Assembly (NCBI RefSeq): GCF_001509835.1
Contig: NZ_JXTJ01000001.1
Location: 109,140 to 173,139, forward strand
DNA length: 64,000 bases
Reading direction: 5' to 3'
From: Allobosea sp. WAO
Lineage (GTDB): Bacteria; Pseudomonadota; Alphaproteobacteria; Rhizobiales; Beijerinckiaceae
Part shown: piece after piece, positions 43,812 to 53,288 of the stretch
How the letters are laid out: every line of letters begins with the position of its first letter
Numbering within the stretch: the stretch's first letter is position 1
Notes under the pieces: model-generated
Database searches by the model: none
Seen by the model: the letters and a program-made list of their open reading frames with translations, nothing else
What the model was told of the DNA's origin: nothing
Translations under genes and position numbers: made by a program

Positions 43812-45022
43812 TCGTACGCCGTTTTCTTCTCTGGGCCCGTACCGCTCCGGCCGAGGCGCGTGCCGCCGGCGCCGCGGCCCTGGCCGGTGCCTATCTGCGC
43901 TCGGCCATGTCGCCGGAGGACCGGCGCGAGGCCGAGACGGCGCTGATCTCGCTGGTCGACGATCCTTCGCCGCTGGTTAGGCGGGCGCTGGCCGAGGAGC
44001 TTGCCGGGGCGACCGGCGCACCGCGCACCCTGGTGCTCGCGCTGATCGCCGAGCAGAGCGACATCGCCGCCCTGCTGCTGGCGCAGTCGCCGGTGCTCGG
44101 CGAGGCTGATCTCGTCGATGCGGCGGCGGTCGGCGACGGGCTGGCCCAGCGCGCCATCGCGCAGCGGCCGCATCTGCCGGTCAGCGTCGCGGCGGCGCTC
44201 GCCGAGGTCGGTGTCGAGGAGGCGCTGCTGGCGCTGCTCGCCAATCCGACGGCCGAGATTCCGGAATTCTCGCTGGAACGCATTTTCGAGCGCGAGGGCG
44301 AATCCGGGGCGATCCGCGAGGCGCTGCTGGCGCGACTCGACCTGCCGACCGGCCTGCGCCAGTCGATCGCGGCCAAGGTCTCGGATGCGCTCGCCGCCTT
44401 CGTCACTGGTTGCGGTTGGCTGACCGAGGAACGCAGCGCAAGGCTCGCGCGGGAAGCGACCGAGCGCGTCGCGGTGGCGCTCGCCGCCGGCGGCGAAGAC
44501 AGCGATGCGCCGGCGATCGTCGAATGCTTGCGCGAGAACGGACGGCTGACGCCGGGGGTGATCCTGCGCTCGCTGCTGAGTGGCGAGCCCGCTTTGGCGG
44601 AAGCCGCGTTCGCGACGCTGTCCGAGCTGCCGCTGGCGCGCGTACGGGCGTTGCTCTGGGACAGGAACGGCTCGGGGCTGAAGGCGCTCTATCGCAAGGC
44701 GGCGATGCCGGCCGTGCTGCTGCCGGCCTTCGCCGCGGTCGTGGCAGCGCTGAAGCGCGGCGGCCATGCCGCCGCCTCCGGCGCGAGCGGCATCAACCGG
44801 GCCTTGCTCGCCGAGGTGCTGATCGCCTGCGATGGCCTCGAAGGCACCGAATCCTATGCGCTGATGGCGCTGCTGCGCCGGCTCGATGCGGAAGCGGCCC
44901 GCGAGGAGGCGAGGGGGCTCGCCGATTCGCTTGCCGACGATGCCGCTCTGGCGCTGCTGGTCGAGGCCGATCCGCAGTTCCTGGTGGAACTCGATCTCGG
45001 CGACCTGCGCGAGGTCGCGTAG
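43808..45022 (+). CDS. DUF2336 alpha-helical repeat protein
   Basis: 404 aa of HEAT-like alpha-helical repeats rich in Ala and Leu: DDPSPLVRRALAEELAGATGAPRTLVLALIAEQSDIAALLLAQSPVLGEADL is the DUF2336 signature. No catalytic residues. DUF2336 proteins occur almost only in alphaproteobacteria and are unassigned. ATGA overlap with the lytic transglycosylase gene indicates they are made together. Confidence 0.88.
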   Translation: MIVRRFLLWARTAPAEARAAGAAALAGAYLRSAMSPEDRREAETALISLVDDPSPLVRRALAEELAGATGAPRTLVLALIAEQSDIAALLLAQSPVLGEADLVDAAAVGDGLAQRAIAQRPHLPVSVAAALAEVGVEEALLALLANPTAEIPEFSLERIFEREGESGAIREALLARLDLPTGLRQSIAAKVSDALAAFVTGCGWLTEERSARLAREATERVAVALAAGGEDSDAPAIVECLRENGRLTPGVILRSLLSGEPALAEAAFATLSELPLARVRALLWDRNGSGLKALYRKAAMPAVLLPAFAAVVAALKRGGHAAASGASGINRALLAEVLIACDGLEGTESYALMALLRRLDAEAAREEARGLADSLADDAALALLVEADPQFLVELDLGDLREVA

Positions 45023-45031
45023 CCGAGAGTG

Positions 45032-45147
45032 CGTCATGCTCGGGCTTCGCCCGAGCATCTCAGGCCGGAAGTGGCTCCGGCCTGCGCCTTGCCTTCCCGA
45101 GACACCCGGGTCTGCGCTGCGCTTCGCTTCGCGCGGGAATGACGGCA
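45032..45147. repeat. Dispersed inverted repeat (GTCATGCTCGGG type)
   Basis: Follows the DUF2336 stop. Left hairpin GTCATGCTCGGGCTTCGCCCGAGCAT, central GGCCGGAAGTGGCTCCGGCC hairpin, right end GCGCGGGAATGACGG. Mixed character between the 12320 element (left) and the 27134 element (right: CGGGAATGACGG). Confidence 0.7.
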
Positions 45148-45150
45148 GCC

Positions 45151-45924
45151 TCAATACCCGAACTGTTCCCGCAATATGCGCTCGTCCAGGCTGTGTCCGG
45201 GATCGTGCAGCATGACGAGGTCGAGCGAGCGGTCTATCGCGATCGCGACCGAGGCGACGTTGTCGATCTGGATGTGGTCGGCAACGGCGCTGACCGGGCG
45301 CTTCTGTGCCTCCAGCACCTCGATCGTCACCTGCGCCTGATCGGGCAGCAGCGCACCGCGCCAGCGTCGCGGCCGGAAGGGCGAGAGCGGCGTCAGCGCG
45401 AGAAGCGGCGCGTCGAGCGGCAGGATCGGCCCGTTGGCAGAGAGGTTGTAGGCGGTCGAACCGGCCGGCGTTGCGAGCAGAACGCCGTCGGCGACGAGTT
45501 CCTCGAGCCGGACCTGGCCATCGACCGAAAGCCGCAGCTTCGCAGCCTGATAGGAGCGGCGGAGCAGCGAGACCTCGTTGATGGCGCGGGCCTCGACCTT
45601 GTGGCCGTCGCGGTCGATGGCGGTCATCACCAGCGGGTGCACGATGCTGCGCTGCGCCGCCTCGAGCCGCTTGCGCAGGCCGCGCTCCTTGAACTCGTTC
45701 ATCAGGAAGCCGACCGAGCCGCGATTCATGCCGTAGATCGGCTTGGCGGTGCCCATGAAGCGATGCAGCGTCTGCAGCATCAGCCCGTCGCCGCCAAGGG
45801 CGACGACGACATCCGCCGCCGCCGGATCGGCGTCGCCATAGCGTTCGACCAGCTTGGCGCGAGCGGCCTGGGCCTCCGGCGTCTCGCTGGCGACGAAGGC
45901 GATGGTCCCACTGCGTTCGGTCAT
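45151..45924 (-). CDS. nadK: NAD kinase
   Basis: Phosphorylates NAD to NADP. GGDG motif at residues 44-47 ([15 protein letters not shown]), NE/K motif in [14 protein letters not shown], and the glycine-rich diacylglycerol-kinase-like loop [20 protein letters not shown]. 257 aa, short form as usual in alphaproteobacteria. Confidence 0.96.
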   Translation of the reverse strand: MTERSGTIAFVASETPEAQAARAKLVERYGDADPAAADVVVALGGDGLMLQTLHRFMGTAKPIYGMNRGSVGFLMNEFKERGLRKRLEAAQRSIVHPLVMTAIDRDGHKVEARAINEVSLLRRSYQAAKLRLSVDGQVRLEELVADGVLLATPAGSTAYNLSANGPILPLDAPLLALTPLSPFRPRRWRGALLPDQAQVTIEVLEAQKRPVSAVADHIQIDNVASVAIAIDRSLDLVMLHDPGHSLDERILREQFGY

Positions 45925-46051
45925 CGTGGAAACACTTCAGGCGAGCGCACGCGCTGCGCGAAAACCCGTGCCATTCCTAGCGCCATCCTCCCTGCCGCCG
46001 GTCGAGCCCTGCCATAGCATGGGCCAGCCGCGGATCGCGAGCCATGGCGCT

Positions 46052-46084
46052 GAAAAGAAACGGCCGGGGCGAGTGCCCCGGCCG
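46052..46084 (-). terminator. Rho-independent terminator for the MBL hydrolase gene
   Basis: CGGCCGGGGC (46061-46070) and GCCCCGGCCG (46075-46084) form a 10-bp GC stem with a 4-nt loop; on the minus strand it is followed by TTTCTTTTC. It lies 30 bp past the stop of the MBL-fold gene. Confidence 0.7.
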
Positions 46085-46113
46085 GGAAGTTCGTGTGGCA
46101 GGCCGCGGCGACC

Positions 46114-47100
46114 TCAGATCGCGCTGCTCCACTGCACGGGGACGAGTTCGAAGCCGTTGCCGTCCTTGGCGATATGGCCGGTGGCAGGGAAGGGCGCGTG
46201 GTAGAACGCGACCTGCATCTTCTCGGCCGAGACCATGTCGAGCAGCTTGCGGCGGGTGGCGGCCGCCTGCGGGCCGTCCATATCGAAGACCGCCGACCAG
46301 TCGGGATTGCGGACGAACAGCGCCGGGTGGTTGGTGGTGTCCGACATGATCATCAGCTTGCCGGAGCCGGAGGCGACCGCGAAGACGGTGTGGCCGGGCG
46401 TATGGCCGGGGGCGGCGACCGCGGTGATGCCCGGCAGGATCTCCTTGCCGGCCTCGAACTGCTTCACGTCCTTGGCGACCGGGCCGAAGACGCGGCGCAC
46501 GCCGGCGAAGGCGCCCTTCATCGCGTCCGGGGCGGCATTCATCTTGGCGTCGTCCATCCAGAACGCCCATTCCGCGGCCGGGACCATGACCTCGGCATTG
46601 GGGAACATGGCGGTTCCGTCCTTGAGCCGGAAGCCGTTGATGTGGTCGCCGTGGAAATGGCTGAACACGACCGAGGAGACATCCTTCGGGTCGAAACCGG
46701 CAGCGCGGAAATTCTTCTGCCAGGCGCCGGAGGTCGGCGCGCCGGAATCGCCATTGCCGGTGTCGATCAGGGTTAGCTTGCCGCCGGCCTGGATGGCGAG
46801 GGTGGTGAAGGTGATCGAGAGCGCGTCGCTCGGCAGATAGGCCTGCTCCATCGCCTTCTTGACGTCGGCGAGCTCGGCATTGCGGACGAAGCCTTCGAGT
46901 GGGCGCCTGGCGAAGCCGTCATTGATGGCGGTGACGGTGATGTCGCCGACCTTGTAGCGATAGAAGCCGGGATTCTGGTTCACGGGCGCTCCTTGGGCAT
47001 GGGCCGGCGCGATGCCGAAGGGCAGGTCGAGGGAAGAAGCTGCTGCGAGCGCGCCGGCACCCGCCATCAGAGTGCGGCGCGAAAGGTCCAAACGGGTCAT
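46114..47100 (-). CDS. Tat-exported MBL-fold metallo-hydrolase
   Basis: Tat signal peptide: LSRRTLMAGAGALAAASSLD with the twin Arg at residues 8-9, then an AHAQ-type cleavage site. The metallo-beta-lactamase zinc motif is VFSHFHGDHINGF, with further ligands in APGHTPGHTVF and MSDTTNH. Related proteins act as lactonases or arylesterases. ATG 47100 has GGAG 7 nt upstream. 328 aa. Substrate unknown; an AHL-lactonase activity would need testing. Confidence 0.9.
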   Translation of the reverse strand: MTRLDLSRRTLMAGAGALAAASSLDLPFGIAPAHAQGAPVNQNPGFYRYKVGDITVTAINDGFARRPLEGFVRNAELADVKKAMEQAYLPSDALSITFTTLAIQAGGKLTLIDTGNGDSGAPTSGAWQKNFRAAGFDPKDVSSVVFSHFHGDHINGFRLKDGTAMFPNAEVMVPAAEWAFWMDDAKMNAAPDAMKGAFAGVRRVFGPVAKDVKQFEAGKEILPGITAVAAPGHTPGHTVFAVASGSGKLMIMSDTTNHPALFVRNPDWSAVFDMDGPQAAATRRKLLDMVSAEKMQVAFYHAPFPATGHIAKDGNGFELVPVQWSSAI

Positions 47101-47244
47101 GAACGGGCTCCAACCGGTGAGTGAGGGCACGCCTCCCCCGGTGGCGCTGCCCGCCAGCCGGAATCGTGTCCTGGGCTGGGCTCAGCCTGAGCAGCAAACT
47201 AGCCGGAGGGGCGGAGGCTTCAACCGTCGCCGGTTGGCGCAGGG

Positions 47245-47658
47245 TCAACTTTCCGTGATCTTGCCGCCGCGCGCCGCAAAGGCCTTGAGCAGGGCGGCGC
47301 AGAGGGCGAGGGAGGCGAGCGCGCCCTGGCCGCTCGAGCCGGCGACGAGCGCCTCGAAGGACTGCTCCTCGGCGACGATGGAGTGCAGGCTCCAGTTCCA
47401 GTCGGGCGCCTTCTGCCTGAGCACGCTGACGGCGACGTCGATCTCGGCGCTGATCTTGCCGATCGCCTTCCAGAGCGCGCCCTGCTGGTAGATGCCGCCC
47501 GGCGGCGTGCGCGGCCCGGCCAGCAGCGTCGGCTTGCGGCGGACGGTGAAGCCCAGCGCCTCGTAGATCTCGGTGTCGAGATTGCGGTCGGGGCGACCGG
47601 TGGTTTCGCATTGCTGTGCGAGAGCCAGGAGCTTCTCGCGCCGCTCGGCAGGGGTCAT
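47245..47658 (-). CDS. Hypothetical protein, phage-style
   Basis: 137 aa, unrecognised. The first part (RREKLLALAQQCETTGRPDRNLDTEIYEALGF) and the ending WNWSLHSIVAEEQSF resemble short proteins found next to phage and mobile genes (memory of style, not a match). No phage genes flank it here. Strong Leu/Ala helical C-terminus (GALASLALCAALLKAFAARG). Confidence 0.6.
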   Translation of the reverse strand: MTPAERREKLLALAQQCETTGRPDRNLDTEIYEALGFTVRRKPTLLAGPRTPPGGIYQQGALWKAIGKISAEIDVAVSVLRQKAPDWNWSLHSIVAEEQSFEALVAGSSGQGALASLALCAALLKAFAARGGKITES

Positions 47659-47819
47659 CGTTTCGAGCGCTCCGTTCTTGCCGCGCCAGGGCTGTTTCGG
47701 CCGAGCAATTTCCGGGCCGATTCAGCTGGAACCTATGGCCGTTGCGCCCGTACGCCAAGCCGGCGCTCGCCGCGCCGGCCGCGCGGCGGCCCGGCTGGCC
47801 TCTGCGGCGAGGCCGGAGC

Positions 47820-48032
47820 CTAGCTCCCTGCCGTCTCGTCGGCGGCTGCCTTGTCGAGCATGGCGACCGTCTCTTCAAGGCTTTCCTTGACGCCGAGCAT
47901 GAAGTCCTTGCCGAAGCCGATGATCGTGTCCGGTGGCTCGCCCTTGTGCGTGTAGACGACGCTGACCTGGGCCGGATTGACGTAGACGGGCTTGCCGTCG
48001 ATCGGCGAGGTGAATTTGCAAAGCTTCGGCAT
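47820..48032 (-). CDS. Small FlbD-like hypothetical protein
   Basis: 70 aa starting at ATG 48032 with GGAG 8 nt upstream. The pattern DGKPVYVNPAQVSVVYTHKGEPPDTIIGFGKDFMLGVKESLEETVAMLD resembles the small FlbD-like fold (x-x-DGxxxxVNxxxVxxV...DTxIxFxxGxxxxVKES), but this is a weak resemblance and no flagellar genes are nearby. Could equally be a small regulatory or phage-like protein. Confidence 0.65.
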   Translation of the reverse strand: MPKLCKFTSPIDGKPVYVNPAQVSVVYTHKGEPPDTIIGFGKDFMLGVKESLEETVAMLDKAAADETAGS

Positions 48033-48572
48033 GGATCCGTCTCCGGGCGATTCGAGCGGCAGAGCTATACGATGGCGCGCGGTGCGGGCGAACCTGCGGC
48101 GACGGAGGGGCTCACCAGATCGTGTGTCCTGCGGGTTCGGTTGCGCCGGGGTACCCATTCTTGTGCCGGATGCTGCGCCCGCTACCCCGTTAGAGCTGAT
48201 CAGGACGATATCGGCGCTGCGATTTTTGGTATCGAGCGGAACGGCAACGAAATCATGCCCGCTCCGCCTTGTCGGCGAGGCAATTCGGTGCGGCGAATGC
48301 TCTCCATCCGCCGCTTTAAGAAGATGTAAATTTTTGCTGTTACCTCCAACGAGGGGGTTACGTTGTTCGATCGTCCTACTATCGTGAATAATCCTCGGGT
48401 GTTCGGAGGTCGTCTCGTCCTAATCCTGCGCAGCTGAACGGTGAACGTCGCTGCCTTACCCTACGCATGAGGGCTATTCGCAACACCGCGCAAGCAAGTG
48501 CGCGGCGTGCTGTTTTTACGGTTGCGTCAAGGTCCGGCGCTGTCGGAGAAGTAAGTGTCAGGAGGAGCGCCC
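48033..48572. other. 540-bp upstream region of the autotransporter
   Basis: No credible gene. The portion 48300-48545 is AT-richer than the window and presumably holds the autotransporter promoter and leader; I could not single out a convincing -35/-10 pair. Confidence 0.5.
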
Positions 48573-51500
48573 ATGCCTTCAACTCGATCGGATCGCATGC
48601 TTCGTTGCAGGGAGCTGCGGCTCGTGCTGTTGGCGGGAACGGCGTTGAGCCTGGCGCCGATGACGAGTGCTCTGGCGCAGGACGCGACCTGGGTCGGTAG
48701 TCCCCTTCCCGGTGGCGGCGAGTTGTCGACCGGCACGAACTGGACCCCGGTCGGGGTTCCAAGCGGGACAGGGTTCTTCGGCACGTCGACCGCGACAGGG
48801 CTCACCAACGCCGGCAACACCACGCTCGGCGGCTTCACCTTCAATGCCGGTGCCGACGTCTATACGATCACCAACAACAACAGGCTGATCTTCACCGGCG
48901 CGGGCATCGTCAACAATTCGGCCCAGACGCAGAGCTTCGCCAACCCCACCGCTGGCGTCAGCGTCATGGAATTTCAGGTTGCTGCCAGTGCCGGCAACGC
49001 GGTCATCACGAATGGCGGGAACCTGAATTTTCGCGGCACGGCGACGGCCGGGAGTTCGAACATCACGAACTCGAACATCATGCACTTCGTCGATTCGAGC
49101 ACGGCCGGCAACGCGACGATCAATAATCAATTTGACGCGGACTTCTATTTCTCGAGCAATGCCGGGACTGCGAACATCACGAATTCCGGTCTCATGATCT
49201 TCCATGACACCAGCAGCGCGGCGAACGCGACCCTCACGGTCACTGGTGCCGGTGACTTGCGGTTCGAAGGATCAAGTTCAGCCGGGAATGCAACTATAAC
49301 GAACGGACATATTCTTACCTTCTTCAATAATAGTACCGCTGGAAATGCTGAGATAACAAATAATGCTGGCCAGACCGTTGCGTTTCGCGACAGCAGCACG
49401 GCCGGAAATGCTGTCATCGTCAACAATGGTGGTCTGAATTTCGTCCAGAACGCCACGGGCGGAAACGCGACCCTGGTGACCAATTCCGGGGGGATCACCG
49501 ATTTCTCGTTCAGCACCGGGCCGAACAATGACGGCCGGCTGAGCGCCGGCTCGATCGCGGGCGCTGGTTCCTATGTGCTCGGCACCAATGAGCTGACGGT
49601 CGGCGGTAACAACAGCTCGACGCTGGTCAGTGGCGTGATCAGCGGCAGCGGTTCGCTGGTGAAGACCGGCACGGGCACGCTGACGCTTTCGGGGACCAAC
49701 ACCTATGCAGGCGGGACCACGATCGCTGGCGGAGCCGTCAGCATCGCGGCCGATGCCAATCTCGGCGCTGGGGGGGCGCTGACGCTGAATGGCGGCGTGC
49801 TGCAGGTGACCGGGACCACGCTGACGCAGCTTTCGCGCAATGTCGTCCTCGGCACCGCCGGCGGCGGCTTCGATATCGCCGATGCCGGCAACGCTTTTGC
49901 CGTGACGCAGCCGCTTTCCGGGCCGGGGGCGCTTTCCAAGGCCGGGGCGGGCACTTTGGTCCTGAGCGGGGCCAATGTTTACACCGGCGCGACGACGGTT
50001 GCAGGCGGGACGTTGCGGGCCGGCGCTGCCGGCGCGTTCTCGGCGGCCTCGGCCGTCACGGTCGCTTCGGGCGCGTCGCTCGATCTCGCCGGCTTCAACC
50101 AGAGCATCGGCTCGCTCGCCGGCGCCGGGGCGGTGACGCTCGGCGCGGGCACGCTCACCACCGGTTCCGATGGCAGCTCCACCACTTTTGCGGGCGCGAT
50201 CACCGGGACGGGCGGCCTGACCAAGGCGGGAGCGGGCACCTTCACGCTGAGCGGCACCAACGGCTACTCGGGCGCGACGACGGTTGCGGGCGGGACGTTG
50301 CGGGCCGGTGCGGCCGGCGCGCTCTCGGCGGCCTCGGCCTTCACGGTCGCTTCCGGGGCTGTGCTCGATCTCGCGGGCCTCAACCAGAGCATCGGATCGC
50401 TGGCCGGAGCCGGTGCCGTCACGCTCGGCGCCGGCACGCTCACCACCGGTTCAGACGGCAGCTCGACCAGCTTTTCCGGTGCGATAAGCGGCACGGGCAG
50501 TCTGACCAAGGCGGGGGCGGGCACCTTCACGCTGGGCGGAGCCAACACCTACACCGGTGCGACGACTGTTGCGGGTGGAACGCTGCAGGCCGGGGCCGTC
50601 GGCGCTTTCGCTGCCGGCTCGGCCTTCACCGTCGGATCCGGTGCGGTGCTCGATCTGGCGGGTTTCAACCAGACGGTTGCTTCCTTGTCCGGCAGCGGCA
50701 CGGTTGCGCTCGGCGCGGGCACCCTGAGCACGGGCGGCGATGGCAGTTCCACCACCTTCTCGGGAGCGATCAACGGCACGGGCGGCCTGACGAAGACCGG
50801 CTCGGGGACCTTTTCGCTCAGCGGAACGAGCGGCTATTCCGGTGCAACGACGATCGCTGGCGGGACGCTGGTGGTGAACGGCTCGATCGCCAATTCGGCG
50901 GTGACGGTTGGCGCAGGCATCCTGGCCGGCACCGGCACGGTCGGCGGCATCGTGGTCGCGGGTGGCGGCACGGTGGCGCCCGGCAATTCGATCGGGACGC
51001 TCAATGTCGCCGGCAATGTCGCCTTCGCGCCCGGCTCGGTCTATCAACTCGAGATCAACGCGGCTGGCCAGGGTGACCGGATCAATGCCACGGGGCTGGC
51101 GACGCTGTCGGGCGGCACGGTTCAGGTGCTGGCCGCAGCCGGCAATTATGCGGCGGCGACCAGCTATACGATCCTCACCGCCGCGGGCGGGGTCAGCGGT
51201 CAGTTCGCCGGCGTCTCGTCGAACTTCGCCTTCCTGACGCCGACCTTGGTCCATGGCGCGCAGGATGTGGTGCTGACCATGACCCGCAACGACACCGGCT
51301 TCGGTCCGGATGGCGGTGGCAACCGCCCCTTCGTCGCGGTCACCCGCAACCAGGGCTACATCGCCAATGCGGCGGAGCGTCTCGGCGTCGGCAACCCCGT
51401 CTACGACACGCTGGTCTCGGCGACGGCGGCGGAGGCGCGGGCCGGCTTCGATCTGCTCTCGGGCGAGGCCCATGCCCAGGGCGTCGCGGTCGCGGTCGGC

Positions 51501-52478
51501 GAAAGCCGGCTGGTGCGCGAGGCGGTGCTCGGGCGCCTGCGCGGCTCGCTGCTGCCGGTTGCGGGTGGTGAGATCGCGGCCGGCTTCTCGGCCGATCTGC
51601 CGAGCTCCAAAGGCCCGGTGGTGATGCCGGCGCCGCGGCTCGACGAGCGCTTCACCCTCTGGGGCGAGGCGTTCGGCGCCCATGCCAACACCGATGGCGA
51701 CGGCAATGCCGCTTCGCTCTCGCGCCGCACCGGCGGCGCCGTGGTCGGCGCCGACATGAAGCTCTACGACAGCGGCTTGAGTTCGCTCAGGGTCGGCATC
51801 GCCGGCGGCTACACCCGCTCGGATTTCGACGTCGATGCCCGGCTGTCGAGCGGCCGGCTCGAGAGCGGCCATGTCCTCATCTATGCCGGGGCGCGCCATG
51901 GCAATTGGCGGCTCGATGGCGGCGTCGGCTATTCCTTCGGCGAGACCAATCTGACCCGCCAGGTCCGGATCCGCGGCTTTGGCGACACGCTGCGCTCGGA
52001 GCGTGATACCGACGTGCTGCAGGCCTTCGCCGAGCTCGGCTACGCCTTCCGCTTCCAGAGCTTCGCGCTCGAGCCCTTCGCCCAGATCGCCCTGCTGCGG
52101 GTCTCCTCCGGCTCGGCGATCGAGCAGGGCGGGGCGGCGGCGCTGCGGGTCGCCTCGCAGGACCAGTCGCTCGGCTTCACCACGCTCGGCCTGCGGGCCG
52201 AGGCGCAGCTCGGCGCCATGCCGCTCTTCGCTCGCGGCCTCGTCGGCTGGCGCTACGGCTTTGGCGACCTCACTCCGCAGGCGCTGACCGGCTTCGTCGC
52301 CGGCACCACCCCGGCCCGGGTCTACGCGGCGCAGATCGACCGCAACGCACTCGTCGCCGAGGCCGGCCTCGACTGGCGCGTCAGCAAGGCGACGACGGTC
52401 GGCATCGCCTACTCCGCAGCGATCGGCGAACGCACCAGGGACCACGCCCTCAAGGGGCGGCTCGAGGTCAGGTTCTGA
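48573..52478 (+). CDS. Type V autotransporter with tandem passenger repeats
   Basis: 1301-aa secreted/surface protein. Signal peptide VLLAGTALSLAPMTSALAQ (residues about 21-35 core). Residues about 153-303: eight short ~20-aa beta-helix repeats of the type F-x-x-SSTAGNAxITN. Residues about 466-760: three and a part PATR-type repeats of exactly 95 aa (285 bp each). Then the junction region with repeated Gly/Ala strands, and from about residue 1026 the beta-barrel domain (RFTLWGEAFG...) ending in the expected aromatic (EVRF). ATG 48573 has AGGAGG 7 nt upstream. Binding partner or function of the passenger is unknown. Confidence 0.94.
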   Translation: MPSTRSDRMLRCRELRLVLLAGTALSLAPMTSALAQDATWVGSPLPGGGELSTGTNWTPVGVPSGTGFFGTSTATGLTNAGNTTLGGFTFNAGADVYTITNNNRLIFTGAGIVNNSAQTQSFANPTAGVSVMEFQVAASAGNAVITNGGNLNFRGTATAGSSNITNSNIMHFVDSSTAGNATINNQFDADFYFSSNAGTANITNSGLMIFHDTSSAANATLTVTGAGDLRFEGSSSAGNATITNGHILTFFNNSTAGNAEITNNAGQTVAFRDSSTAGNAVIVNNGGLNFVQNATGGNATLVTNSGGITDFSFSTGPNNDGRLSAGSIAGAGSYVLGTNELTVGGNNSSTLVSGVISGSGSLVKTGTGTLTLSGTNTYAGGTTIAGGAVSIAADANLGAGGALTLNGGVLQVTGTTLTQLSRNVVLGTAGGGFDIADAGNAFAVTQPLSGPGALSKAGAGTLVLSGANVYTGATTVAGGTLRAGAAGAFSAASAVTVASGASLDLAGFNQSIGSLAGAGAVTLGAGTLTTGSDGSSTTFAGAITGTGGLTKAGAGTFTLSGTNGYSGATTVAGGTLRAGAAGALSAASAFTVASGAVLDLAGLNQSIGSLAGAGAVTLGAGTLTTGSDGSSTSFSGAISGTGSLTKAGAGTFTLGGANTYTGATTVAGGTLQAGAVGAFAAGSAFTVGSGAVLDLAGFNQTVASLSGSGTVALGAGTLSTGGDGSSTTFSGAINGTGGLTKTGSGTFSLSGTSGYSGATTIAGGTLVVNGSIANSAVTVGAGILAGTGTVGGIVVAGGGTVAPGNSIGTLNVAGNVAFAPGSVYQLEINAAGQGDRINATGLATLSGGTVQVLAAAGNYAAATSYTILTAAGGVSGQFAGVSSNFAFLTPTLVHGAQDVVLTMTRNDTGFGPDGGGNRPFVAVTRNQGYIANAAERLGVGNPVYDTLVSATAAEARAGFDLLSGEAHAQGVAVAVGESRLVREAVLGRLRGSLLPVAGGEIAAGFSADLPSSKGPVVMPAPRLDERFTLWGEAFGAHANTDGDGNAASLSRRTGGAVVGADMKLYDSGLSSLRVGIAGGYTRSDFDVDARLSSGRLESGHVLIYAGARHGNWRLDGGVGYSFGETNLTRQVRIRGFGDTLRSERDTDVLQAFAELGYAFRFQSFALEPFAQIALLRVSSGSAIEQGGAAALRVASQDQSLGFTTLGLRAEAQLGAMPLFARGLVGWRYGFGDLTPQALTGFVAGTTPARVYAAQIDRNALVAEAGLDWRVSKATTVGIAYSAAIGERTRDHALKGRLEVRF
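49968..50822 (+). repeat. Three consecutive 285-bp coding repeats in the autotransporter passenger
   Basis: Copies at 49968-50252, 50253-50537 and 50538-50822, with a partial fourth from 50823. The anchor word GG(C/T)GC(G/A)ACGA recurs at 49986, 50271, 50556 and 50841, exactly 285 bp apart. Repeats encode GA(N/T).Y.GATTVAGGTL...GTFTLS. Copies 1 and 2 are almost identical, consistent with recent duplication or gene conversion. Confidence 0.9.
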
Positions 52479-52486
52479 AAGTGATC

Positions 52487-52510
52487 GACCGGTGCCGAGA
52501 GGCGCCGGTC
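52487..52510 (+). terminator. Probable terminator after the autotransporter
   Basis: GACCGGTGCC (52487-52496), GAGA loop, GGCGCCGGTC (52501-52510), 10-bp stem with one G-U pair, followed by GTGCTTTGGG. It sits between the convergent autotransporter and M15-like genes. Confidence 0.55.
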
Positions 52511-52521
52511 GTGCTTTGGGC

Positions 52522-52947
52522 CTAACGTCCGCTGCGGGCGGCGTAGGCGACCCGGTTCCTGGCGCGCTTATGGCCGTACCAGGAGATTTCGCGATCGCCG
52601 ACATCGGCGTGGATCAGCCCGTTCGAGTAGGAGCCGACGCCGCCGGTGCTCGCGAGAGCCTTGGTGGCTGCGACGGCCTTGCGGGTCGAGGTTGCGAGCG
52701 GGCGGAAGTCGATCGCGTTGCCGCGGTAATGCTGGGAGCGCCTTGCATGGCGGCCGCCGCAGGTCGAGGTGATCTGGATCGGACCGATCTGGGCAACGAG
52801 CTCCTTGATCATCGCCAGGGTTTCCGGCTGGAGGCAGGCTAGTCCTTTGACCTGCGGTTGAAATGAGACCTTATCGATGGTGGTGTTCGCCTGGGCGTAA
52901 ACGGGTACGGATGCCGCAACGAGTGCAGCCAAAACAACGCGACGCAT
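52522..52947 (-). CDS. Exported M15-like D-Ala-D-Ala peptidase (YcbK type)
   Basis: 141-aa protein with signal peptide VVLAALVAASVPVYAQA. Zinc-binding pattern of peptidase family M15: SQHYRGNAIDFRP (His73, Asp80) and GLIHADVGDREISWYG (His113, Asp115), CGGRHARRSQHY preceding. Such small proteins trim or modify peptidoglycan peptides. No strong Shine-Dalgarno. Faces the autotransporter's 3' end. Confidence 0.85.
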   Translation of the reverse strand: MRRVVLAALVAASVPVYAQANTTIDKVSFQPQVKGLACLQPETLAMIKELVAQIGPIQITSTCGGRHARRSQHYRGNAIDFRPLATSTRKAVAATKALASTGGVGSYSNGLIHADVGDREISWYGHKRARNRVAYAARSGR

Positions 52948-53288
52948 GCTCTACTCTACAAGGGGGAATGGAAGCTCAGGCCACCAAATCCTGGTCTGGC
53001 CGAACCGTCTCGCCGGTGCATCTAGATTTGGCACAAGGCGAAAAGATGGCTGCGCCATAATTCCGATACAGAAGGCGCAAGGCGAGAGCTGGAAACGGAC
53101 GCGCGAAAGCGCTCTCCCAACCGCCAATGCCGGCTGGTAATCAGGGGTGATCCAGTGAGGATTTCAGGGCGGCGCGAACGCCAGCGAGCTTGCCAAAGCT
53201 GCGGGCACAGGAATGGCGCCGGAAACCGGCACGCACAGCATAATCGCTAGGCTCAGTCTGGGATTTTTCCGGCATGAGCCGGGGAGCA
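52948..53288. other. Intergenic region upstream of the M15-like gene
   Basis: About 340 bp with no gene that I believe; short frames are read-through. It should contain the promoter of the M15-like gene; I see no distinctive motif. Confidence 0.5.

Noticed and set aside
49968..50850. Possible CRISPR array or non-coding repeat
   Set aside because: Repeats are in frame, code for PATR-type passenger units, period 285 bp, no unique spacers.
50451..52604. 717-aa minus-strand frame across the autotransporter
   Set aside because: Low-complexity translation (repetitive ADRR/RAG), complement of the repeat-rich coding strand.
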